From Engraulis encrasicolus (lineage: Eukaryota > Chordata > Actinopteri > Clupeiformes > Engraulidae): DNA of 64,000 nt. The notes below the pieces were generated by a model. The model was not told where the DNA came from and ran no database searches. It saw only the letters and a program-made list of their open reading frames with translations. The DNA is taken from positions 18,438,391-18,502,390 of the forward strand of contig NC_085862.1 of assembly GCF_034702125.1 (NCBI RefSeq), read 5' to 3'. Within the stretch, counting starts at the first letter, position 1; the number at the start of each line of letters is the position of its first letter. Made by a program: the position numbers and the translations under genes. Shown in pieces: positions 14,301 through 26,300 of this stretch.

Positions 14301-17300
14301 AATTTGTTTTCAGTTTCAGAACATACATTAAAACAATTGAGCATTAATCTCACAATACACAAATCAAACATTCCAACACTGCATTTGCACAAAGCAAAAG
14401 AACTTTAGAGAACAAAAACAGAAGTCTTTCAGCTGACCTGGAATGCAAAGATGATCTTCCAGAGGAGGGCGAGAGTCTTCTCCCTGTGGCCATCTGCAAT
14501 GTCCCTGGAGTCGATGGCTGCACCTACTCACACACAAAACCACAAGGAATAAATGTTGGAGCAATCTCTGCTGCCCGCTTATTTAAATCCAATGCTCAAA
14601 TAATTCTACTAAAAACTGTGCAGTTTAAAACTTTTCTAACTAGATTTTACTTTGCACTGTGTTTTTAAGCTCCAAAGAAGATGAAACTCACAAAACTCTG
14701 CAAACATCACATTGCCAAAGGTAGAAAAGTTGAAACACAAATGATACTTGGAGGAGGACAAATGAGACAGAAAGCAAAAGCCCGCACCATGGTCATCCTT
14801 GAGGTCCACCCCCCTCTTGCGCAGCACGGCGAGGGCCATCTCCACGTTGTGGATCTTCTGGAGGCGGCTGATGGCCGGCAGACGCAGCCCCTTGGACAGG
14901 CTCCAGTCCTGGGTGAACAGCTCCACCACGCGCCTGGAGGAACCACAGCACAGGGAATGAGGACATCAATTAGCATTAGCATCTAATAAGGACTAGGGTG
15001 CACAGCTGGTCAAATGTATTAATAATTCAGAGCAACAGACACAGCATCGGCAAATAAACAAAATGCTGATGTGCAGCAAAACACACAATTATGAAATGCG
15101 ATTTTAATAAACTATGGAGCTTAATATTTCTTAAAGTGTACTGTGCTATGCAGAGTTTGCAAGCAGCCCTGTTGGATGCATGAGAGCTGCTGTTTGGAGC
15201 TGGGTGATATTCAGTATAAGGCCAGAGAGGTGCGTCCTCTGACTTACACCAGGCGAATGCCGCAGCGCAGGTCGGTCGCCAGGTTCCTGACGGCGAAGTC
15301 AAACTCGTCCAGGGGCGTCTGCACATGGCTCACAGGTAAGCCGAGAAGGCCCAGGTGTCGAGGCAGAATCCCCTCACCGCTCAGGAAGTCACGCGAGAAC
15401 GCCAGCAGCAGGTCCTTACTCGTCTGCAGGACACACACACACAGACATAATATTATTACCTTAGTAACGCAAATGCAGTACAACACGGGGCAGTTGTGGC
15501 CTAATGATGAATGAGATGGGTTTAGATCAGAGGGTTACAGGTTTGAATTCCACCCTCCATGGCTGAAGTGCCCTTTTGCAAGGCACCTAACCCCATACTG
15601 CTTTAGAGACTGTAACAAATACTCTGTAAACAGCAGGGCTGTAACGATATTGTATCGAACCGATAAATCGTGATACAAGGAGGCAGTATCGTGATACGCC
15701 CTTTTAACGTTTTGATACCCATCAGCCCAGAAACAAACCACATGATATGAAGTGTTAGTGCTTCCAAGCATCATCATTATTACATAGACACTTTTTAAAA
15801 TTATTAGTATCCTCTTGTATCCTATTCTGTGTGTAAACTATCATAGTTTTTATTCATAAAATGTACAATATTGGCAAATGTGAAATCGTGGGGTGTACTA
15901 GGCTTGGGCGATGTCCCCCTAATTGGCAGCTGACGATGTTTACAGTCAGACGATGCGATCGTCGTTTGGGGGGGGATATTATTTTTTTATTACATTTTTT
16001 TTTTAAATTATCATATGTTTCGTTTTTTTGGCTTTCGCTAAGCTATTATTTTAATATATTTGCTTTAAGAGTAGGCCTAAGTCAAATATATTAACAGTTT
16101 TTAAATTCTTACAAAAAAAAGTTTAAACCTCCTCCAGCTGCGCTACTGTCTGCAACAGAGATGGTCGCTCCTCTGCTGTCTGTGAGAGCGACTCTCCCCG
16201 ACCGACCCCTCCCCATCGCCCTTCCTGTCTCTCGTGTCACCATCAGCTGCTTCAAGCCCGCTCTTCCAAACTCCACCGCGTGGAAACTTATTTTCAGTAA
16301 ATTTCGCGATGCAGCCTACTGCAGGCTGCTACTAGAGTGTGTTATTTAACGGCGTAGTTCTATTTCAAGACCAGCTGTGTCACGGCGTTTTTTGCATACC
16401 GGTAGGCCTACATAACTTTAGCCATGCAGGGAAGCCCAGAACGTTTGTCAAATGGAAGAGATGAGAACCCACGCGTGCCTTCTCGAGGTTTTACAATGGA
16501 TTTTAGCCCGAGTTAGCAAATTACCCGACGCGAATGTTTCTTAAGCACACGGCGAGACTTTTTAATTCATCAATGGAAACAATTGCGGTGAAGCCACAAA
16601 GACGCGGGCAGACATGGAATCGCTTGCGCTCCCTCTTGGCAGTGGGCTAATCAGAAGTGTCGCCTACAATCTTGTGTGGCTACTTCACAAGACATCTCCA
16701 TCGCGGAGAGATTAAACATTTTGAGTCGAATTTCCGTTAAACATGAAATGGTAAACTGTCGCAATTGCTGAACGATTTGTTGCTTTCACTTTAGACTACT
16801 CCGGAGGGAGAACCAATGCCTCATGACTCTCCGTTGTAGAAACTTGGGTCACATAAATAAATGTAGGCAATCAGACACTTAGGCTACTTGAACTCATATG
16901 CAGCAAACAATAGTAGGGCTTAGTTCACAAGTTTTTTTTTTATTCCATTGCTTTTTTTTCGTAGCTATAAAATTCACTCTGCTTGAGGCTTGTGTTGACA
17001 ACCTCGGTCCGTTCAGTCCTGCTACCTGCGCAGTCCGCTGCTACTAAGGATTTTACGGTTATGTTTCAGTTTATTGCAATGCCAAGCACCGTAATGATGG
17101 CAATAGCAGCGGCTTCAAAAATACAAATTCCTTGGCATCACGATGTTGGCTGTCCATCGTGATGCCAGCTGTCCATCGCCGATGGACGATGACATCGTCT
17201 ATCGGCACAACCCTAGGGTGTACCGATCCGTAGGTCATGAATCGTGATACAAACCGAATCGTGAGTTGAGTGTATCGTTACAGCCTTAGTAAACAGGGCC

Positions 17301-20300
17301 CTAAATTAACTTTTTTCATTACCAGCCAAACTAATGAGTCAAAGTGGCTTGTAAGTTGGTCTTTTTTACAAGCCAAACTGAATTTTCACCAGCATTTTGC
17401 CAGTTGGCAGGTGTTTAGAGCACTAAAGATAGAGTTGCTTTGAATAAACGTGTCAGCTAAGTGTGATGTAACGTAACCCAACACAGAGCCGTTTAATAAG
17501 AGTTGCGCAAACCGGGGACCAGGAAGTCGGTTGGTGATGTGATTCGCGTAGATTAAAATGTTTCTTAACAGTAAACTTCTGTTCGTTGGAAACTAACACA
17601 GAACCATCACACACCAAACAAAGATTAAGAACAAACAAATTACATTACCTTTACCACATTTTCTGTGTTCTACGGCCACCTCCTAGAACTAAGTAACTTC
17701 TAATAGAACTAAAGTCAATGGGGATTTCCATGTTAACGCTCCGTGAGGCTCCATGAGAGCCGCCATTGCTGTGGAAAGATTGGTCCATAGAGGTCTATGG
17801 GAGTGACGTAACTCTGTTATTAGATGGGTCCGACCCAACACACACAATATTACCAATAGTAGTGTTTCTCAACAGGGGCTCTACAGCCCCCCAGGGGGCC
17901 AGCCGGGGCGTTGAGAAGGATACAGCTGAGAGTGGGCAGAGCTTAGTTGGCATTGGGGGTCAATTTTATTTTTTTAACACTATTAGTCTAATGGGGCATT
18001 GGAAGACTTATGTGATTAAGGGGGGCGTTGGCAGGCTCATGATGAGGTCAATGTGGCATTTGTTCAAAAAAGGTTGAGAACCACTGTCCAATAGTATGGA
18101 TATACAGCACAGCATATAATATGCCAGAATATTTCCTCATGGATGGTACAGTACAATACCTAGGATTGATTTAGGAAGGAAAGGGGAGTCGTAAGCGGCA
18201 GCCGGCCCTTACCTTGAACTCGGCGTCCATGCAGAAGAGGCAGGGGTCGTGTTCTATGAGGCGGGACTGCTTGGCTCGGTCCAGGAAGCAGACGAGCAGG
18301 AGGAGCTTCTTCAGAGTGAAGCGGGATAGGTTCTCCTCGTGACCTGGAGATGACATCACAGAGTAGACTGAGCTTATTGGTACAATACACAGGCACTCTT
18401 CATGACATCACACAGCAGACGCAGCAGGAGAATCTCTAAACATTTGGCGCATTTGACTTTGTGCGACGTCGACCGATGTTGCAAAGTACGTCAGCGAGAA
18501 CTCGCCACCATGGCGTGGGTGGTGCTATACTCCGCGCATTGCAAGTCGACCACACATTTGCATGAGACTATGAGCTTGCACCAGTTTGATCTACGTAGCA
18601 CATCACATGTGAGGTGTGGGGGGAAGAGCGGGGAGGAGGAGTTGAAGTGGGGTGCGTTGCATTTTTATTAGGGATGTGGGACAACATGTCTACCCAGACA
18701 TCAGTGAACTTTTGGCCAACTGATTTAAGGGCGCGTCACTGCAGAGGCGGTATGCAGACCCTTGCAACGAGAATCAACAGGAACACCCAACTGCAGGAGT
18801 TCGAAGGTCCGTGTGCACTCCCGCGAGTGTTTGAAAACATGACACACGTCGCGTCTTTGTCGCAGCATGACTACATTTTTTTGAAGATTAGAAATATAGA
18901 ATTCTAATATATATTAGAAGATGTCTAACCATCTTGCAAAATTCCGGTCCAGAATGCATTGCTGTCTTCACGTAGATGTAGACACGGCGCGAACTCAAAT
19001 ACGCCTAATGAGAAGGGTCACTGACTTAAGTTGCCCGTGATCGCCAACAATCTGCAGTACCACCCGGACAAGTGAAAAGTGAATGGGTTTCAATGGAGCT
19101 GCCTAAAATATATAATTTTCGTGTTGTACATCATAAGCACATGTAATGACATTGACAGTCCCTTATTCTTGGCTAGACATTTTGGCACGAGGTCATGATA
19201 TAAAGAGGCGTGTTGGCAGCAGACATTACCGTCTCGGTAGAGGTGCGGCACCTTGGCGTGCCGGTATTCGCCTGCGATGTCGGGGTTCCACAGCAGGCGG
19301 CCCAGGATGAACATGGCCAGCCCCATCACATCGTCATTACTCTCCAGAGAGATCAGCTCCCCGTAGATCGTCTGATGGACAACATGCAAGAGAAGGGCAA
19401 GGCAAGGTTATTGTAATGCTTTCATATAAAAGTGTATTTTGTGTGTGTGTGTGTGTTTATGGTCAATGTCTTATCTATAGGTTTAGTTTAAAGGGGTATG
19501 CCACCATTTCGGGGCTTAATACAGTAGTAGTTAATACACCACGCTCTTCCGTGTGGTGCGTCTCCACTCTCCAGTTGAATAACTTNGAAGGTGAAAAAGT
19601 GAATCGCACTCCGGTTCTTCTTTTCTTCTTTTTTACTTTTATATTTACATAGCAGCAGAAGTGTAGACAAACGTTTCGGCTGTTGCCTTCGTCAGTGTCT
19701 CCTTAATACAGGGGGCTTATTATAGTTAAAATCGTTGGCCAGGGTTTATGATGGTGGTAAAGTGTCTTATTTTTGATGTTAAACGTTGTCTTGCTTTAAG
19801 ACAAGTTAAAAGAGGGAGTATGTAGCTAAGCAAGTGAAAGTCAATGGATCCATGTAGCATTGTGGCATGCTACACGGATCCATTGACTTTCACTAGCTTA
19901 GCGACATGCTCCCTCTAAACTTGTCTTATTTTTCATGTAAGCCGTTGTCTTGCTTTAAGACACTTTACCACCTTTATAAACCCTGGCCAACGATTTTAAC
20001 TGTATTAAGCCCCAAAATAGTGGCATACCCCTTTAACTGTACAGTGGAAACTAGTAAAACGCAGTTTCAATCTTCGGATAATAAGACAATATTTTATTTG
20101 TAGCGCATTTCAAGGCACCTAAGGAGGCTTAACAGTACAGAATGTTAAAATAGTAGCATGTATCGATCCCACCTACCTCCAGTCCTATACGCAGCCAGAG
20201 TGGATTGTACGACAAGAGCCAGTTCAAGACCTTTTGACGCTCCCCTGCAAAATTAGATGGAAGCAAACAAATTAAATATAATAGCATAATTATAACAGGC

Positions 20301-23300
20301 TTCATGATGTCGGCAAAAGCACTTCAACATATTGCTGTTATTCAGAAGTGCAACAGTCCAGCCATATACCTGCAACTTGCTCTAGTCTCAAAAAATAAAT
20401 AAATAATAAATACATTTTTAAAAAAGAGCGTTTACCAACCAAGTTAATTGTCACGTCCTTGCGTCACTATGTATGAGTGCGCGTGCACACACACACACAA
20501 TCTCTCCTGTACCCCACTCTCTCTCGTACCTATGTCCTTCCAGAGGTGTCGGTCCTTGCGTATGAGGAGTCTGCGTGCCTCCACCTCAATCTCCAGTCTC
20601 TGGATGGCCTTCACCATGTCGTCCGAGGAGAAGAGCTGGCACGCCGCGCGCCGCAGCCGGTTCAGACGCCGCCGAGCTGTGTACGTCCGCAGCGACATCT
20701 CCTCTTTAGTCGGGGCTTTGGGGACCGCAAACTTGCTGTCACCACTCGTCAGGGACAGGGCACTCACTGTACACGACATAACAAGTGTCAAACACAAGGT
20801 TTTGTCAACACAATTTAGAAGTGAATAGCAATTATCAGTGAATTTTATGGGACCAACTAGCTAGATTGGAACTGAAAGTAATTTTATCACCAGATTCAGA
20901 ACAGCTGGAAGAGCAGCAAAAAGGTAAATCTCAGTCATTTCACTCAAGGTAAGGTAGGAATGTCGCCTCACTCGGGCGGGCATTTTATGACATTTTATGT
21001 GGGACACTCACCTTTGGTGACCTCTGCGGTGACCCGGAAGTCATCGGGTGTGAGGACGTAGTTTATCCACCAGGTGAAGCCCCTCTCCTGCTTCTCCAGC
21101 CAGCGCTCGTCGAAGAACATGTTCTTGGCCGCGAAGGGCAGCGGGTGCCGCGGGATGACTGTAGAGCGAAGACAGATAGTCAAGTGGAGCAGGCAGAGAG
21201 GACGGCATATGCAGCGCGGTGGGAGAGAAGGAGGGAGTACACACGGAGAAGGGAATTAGTTAAGTGTAGGCAGTGAGAAAATCATAGTGAGCTTCTCCAT
21301 TTGGAAGTGCTTGGACATAAAAAGGGAAGACCACTCCAATTTTACATGATTGAACTATAAAGTGGTGGCTGTGAATAGGTGTCAAAAGTAGTTTCCTTCC
21401 AACACGTGTAACTTATCTGAGTAACCAGTAGACTTGGCTTTATTACGATTTTAGTACGATTGGCTGACTGCACCGGTTGTATCACATTTTTGGTGGGTCT
21501 TAGGTTTTTAGTGTTTTTCAGTAACAGTACAGTCTATCCATCTACCTCATTTGGTACAATGGAGTAAATGGTGTAACAGCTATGCAATATGTGCAGCAAG
21601 TTGTACTTGCATCATGAATTTACTTTACTTTTAACACCTCTGGGATGCATTTCTCAAAACCATAGTTGCTAAACTACATCAGCTACTTTCTTGTTCGCAA
21701 TGCAAATTCCCATTGACAACTACCCAAGTTGCTAACTGGCTAACAGCTACGCTTTCAAGAAAAGCAACCGTGGCTGGTAAACCCTAACAGTAGGTGGCCT
21801 CACCTGTGGGGGTGGCTGGCTTTATGAAGGACAGCTGGGACTGAGCCACCGCGATCACCCGAGACTTCCGCACCGAGGAGGTGGACGAGGACCTCACCGA
21901 CGGGGCTGCAACCCAAACACATTTCAAACATTAACAATAAAAACACAAATCCAAAAAGGTTTTATAGTCAAACTTAACTGTTGCAATCCTCGCCAGCTAT
22001 TGACATTTTGAACAAAGCGACACATTTTATACTGTGTACATTTTATACAGTCACACTGCAAAAGATACATATTTTATGTCACAAAAACACAAAAGAAGAC
22101 AGAGGCACATTCATTTTATACACCTCATAAATATACCGGTAGTAGTGGTATGTGCTTACCTCTGTGGGTCGTTCTCTGAGGGGGCGGCCTCGACTGTGTC
22201 CTGGAGGCCCGCTTGACGACATCAGCCCTCGACACTGAACCTTAAACACAATACGGTTGTGTCAAAACAGTGTCATGACACAGTCGTGGGCGAGTCATAA
22301 ACATTAGGTGTACGTATTATGGTCATGAAAAGTTGCCATTGTTAGGGCTTTCTTTACCATAATCAAATGACAGAGACAAAGTCAAAATGTATGACATTGA
22401 CATAATGTTTATGACACATGCATGACTGACTTACGACACTAGTATGACACTTTTACATGACGCCAGAGTCAAGGAAAGTGTTACCCATGATACCAAATAT
22501 ATTAGTGCGCCCCATCATGACTAGTGTGGTGCCTCTTCATCCTTTGGGATCCAGTATCTCTACAACTAAAAAACTACGATTTTCTCTACTCTCTGCCCGG
22601 CATTCACTTGGCCGACAATGATTATTAAAGGACAACTTCCTCTACCTTCAACATTAAGCCCCTTTTCTGAGTCCTCTGCAATGTTTTAGAACCCCCCTCA
22701 CCGTATTTTTTTTCCATGTTTGCTGCCGTCTCCGTTATTTGGATCATTTGGATTTTGCCTCAACCGGCTTTAGAATGGCCGTATATGGGCATATCCAACT
22801 ATGTTCCTAAATCCACCCTAAACATTTGTTTTCAATACTGTGCAACTCACAGTGTTTAGGGGTGTTCACTGGTAATCCATAACAATTTTCATAGCGAAAC
22901 ATGGTTTCTGTCATGTTTTATGTAGCATTTTGTAAATATTTATTTTTCTTTAAACCATGTTTCGCTACAGACATTGTTATGGAATACAAGTGAACACCCC
23001 TGAACACTTGGCGAGTTGCACAGCATTGAACACAAATGTTTAGGGTGGATTTAGGAACATAGAAGGACATGCCCATAGACGGCCATTCTAAAGCCGGTTG
23101 AGACAAAATCGAAATCTGCCAAATAATAACAGCAGCAAACATGAAAAAAAAAAAACATTGCAGAGGACTAAAACATTGCAGAGGACTCAGAAAAGGGGTT
23201 TAAAGTTGAAAATAGTGAAGTTGTCCTTAAATATGAGAGGATTACATCTTAAATATCAACAAACATGTGTTGCGCAATAGAAATGTAGAATGGCAGTGGT

Positions 23301-26300
23301 GAAATTCGACTTCAATAAACTGAACTGCATGGCATTCTGAAATGTTTGGAAGTTCCCAAACAATAGAAATGTGCAAAAGTACTATGCAAGTAGTTTTAAA
23401 TCATTTTGCCAGTGAAACGGGCATCCTATCCCCTTGTGGCACCCCCTGAACTGAAAGACTTTTCCAGAGGGCGATCCTCTTGCAGCCCTATCTGGGACAA
23501 AATGTGAGGCTGTGTGCTAGAAAAAGGACAGCACTTCTCCCTGGGACTCCAGAACGGCACATTATATGTGCTTTTTTTAAAGAAAAAGCGATTCTACTAT
23601 GAGGCACATCATGCACTTGTGTGCTCTGGCTCTATAGACCTCATGGGTGAGTGTTGTTTGTACTCAGTTTATCTAAGGTAAAAGCCAACCTAATAATAGC
23701 CTATGTGCACTACCTGTGTGTGCGCGTGTGTATGTGTGTGTAAGGCTACTGTACGTGTGTGTGGTGCGTGTTCTGTACTCACCAGCTGCTTTGGGCTGCT
23801 TCTGCAGCATAGAGGGTTGTGCCACAGAGCCTTTCGCTGCCACTCGACTGACATCTCTGCTGACAGCGCCCTGCATCTGCCCACCCTGTGCCCGGCTCCT
23901 CTTCGCCAGGGTCTGGCTCTGGCTCTTCCTCTGGTTGTCCTCGGGCGCCACATCGCCCCTCAGGTACTCGTCACTCTTGCGCTTCTTCCCAAGATGCAGC
24001 GGCACACTCAGCGGCAGCGGCTTCTGGACCACAAACTGCTCCCGCTCGGTGCCGGCCGCCACCACCACCACCACACACTGCTCCTCATCCCGCTCCGCTG
24101 CTGTGTCCGTCTCCTCTGCCGCCGCCCCGTCGGGACTACTGACGATGCTGCTGCTGTTGGGCCAGTGGTCTTCCCCCGAGGACATGGGGGGCACCGAGGA
24201 AGAGGAGGATGATGATGAAGAGGAGGAGGAGCCGGCATGTGTGCTGCGAGTACTCATGTCGTTCGCAGCGATGACCGGCAGTCCAGCAGAGCTCGTGGCA
24301 TCTGGCAGCCTCTCCACACCCCCCACGCTGCTGCTGCTGGCCGGCCCTCCCAGGAGCCTGCGCCGCGATGTCTTGACAGTGCGGCGAGAGCTGGCTGGAG
24401 GGGAGGATGGCGGAGGCGGCGGCGGCGGCGCTCTACTTTTGGTAACTGTGGCAGAGCACACCGCAGGCCTCGCAGGGAGACAGGCGTCCTCCGCAGCGCT
24501 GACCTTGACTTTCCTCGCCACCTTGCCAGGGCAGCCGAGTCCTGACACTGCTGATACTGCTGCTGATGATGATGTGGAGGAGGAGGACGAGGATGACGAT
24601 GAGGATGATGATGATTGAGCCGTTTTTGGTTTGACGAAGAATGTGAGTCTGGGCTCAGCAAGGTCGAGCTCGAAGGGCACGGCGTCATCCTCACGATCCG
24701 CTCCAGGCTCCACGTCCAGAGCTGGGCCATGACTGTCGCTGCTGGTGCCAGGATGAGGAAGAGGAGCAGGGCCTCCCTCCTCAGACTCCAGGGAGTCGGA
24801 GAAGTCAAAGCTGGAGCAGGCGTTGGGTGGGCTGACCGGCTGGCACAGATCCGAGTCGATGATGTCCAGCGCGTCGCTCAGCGAGGGCACGGGCGACTTG
24901 GGCAGGGACAATTTGGGCATCTGCGCTTTCCCCTTTGGCGATTTCGACTCTAGCGTGTCGTTCGTCGGGCGGGTCTTTATCACGGGCAGGGGGCTGTCAC
25001 AGCCGGGACCTTGCGGCCTAAACATGGACCCGACGGGGGACAGAGTCTTGTTCAACATCCTGCGCTCTGATAAGCCCGTGGGGGTCTGAGGGGTTTTTGC
25101 CGCGGAGGGAACAGATAAGAGTTTGTCTGCGGAGACCTGCAGCACGCGAGGGGAGATGCACTGCTGAGGGCCGTTCTCAACATCACCCTGAATGGAAGGC
25201 ACTTGGGGCTTCCTGGGGGGTTGTTGCTTTTTGGAGGCCTTGGCAGACTCATTCTCCTCATGGTGGGAAACTTTAAGAGAAGGCCTCTCCCTGTTAAACT
25301 GTGACAGGGGACTCCTTGCCTTCTCTCTTTTGTACTGGGGCTGTCTCGACACGTGGAACGTTTTGTTGACAGCCTTGTGTGGGCCAGTCTCCGCTTTCTT
25401 CACGCGACCAGTGGCGGAGGGGTCTGCGTTTTTGGCTTTGATTGAATCCCACAGACTCTTCTGGGAGGGGTGGAGAGCACAACGAGCAAAGATAAAAGTT
25501 AGTCGCACTCAAAAACATACAACCGCCGCCCACCAATGGCAGCCAAGCAAAAGGCACTCCTTCCACCTGTTTAATTAGGCTAGCATGTTGTATGGTGGTT
25601 CTAGACCAAAATTACCATGGGGGCGAGGTGGGGCCAATGTGTTTTCAGGGGGGCATATATAAATGAAAAACAGGTTTTACAATTTATTAACTGATTATAC
25701 AGTACTTTCATTCGTTTTCATTCCAAATTAATATTTAAATAATATTTAGTATCCTACAGAGGCCAAGAGTAATTCTGCTTGGGGCCCTGGCTCACCTTAC
25801 CCCCTCTAGAATCACCTATGACTGTCAGTCACAACATTTAGAACTACACATACCTTTTTCTTCCTCGGTGCGTCCACTTTGCCAAGAAGAACAGCTTGGT
25901 GTTTGCTAAACCCGTTAGCTGTAAATGTAATCAGTTCCCTGAAGCCGCCATCCTCCACAGGCGTCCAAGTTATTGCCAAAATGGCACTTCCACTGGGCTA
26001 AAAACAATAATGAGAAGAGAGAAGGAAAAAGACAAAACGTAAGTACAACGCACTCAGTTTATTGTGGAGCCATGATAATTATGAAGCCAGAGCTGCTTCA
26101 ACGTTAGCTGAAACATTGGATACCCAAAAAGCATGCACAATCGCGATAACTGGAAACATGTGCCTGACACTGGCCATATTGTCACGAACAGTCTAAATAA
26201 GTGTATGTGCTTCAACTATTGAATTAAGACAGTTTATCAGATCAAGTAAGTGCAAGTATTCTCAATGGTGACTCACCTCAATCGAGAGTCTTGTTTGGTC

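Larger units (their letters stand above)
19488..20036. mobile_element. Foldback DNA element interrupted by a hammerhead-bearing insertion
   Basis: Ends TTAAAGGGGTATGCCAC and GTGGCATACCCCTTTAA. Arms are complementary nearly to the centre at about 19865 (GGATCC blocks at 19847 and 19876). The left arm is split by the 177-bp insertion 19525-19701. In aspm intron 8. Confidence 0.85.

Noticed and set aside
23703..25578. Plus-strand frames of 80-300 codons over aspm exon 3
   Set aside because: Shadows of Ser- and Pro-rich trinucleotide repeats. The minus-strand frame fits aspm with correct splice sites.
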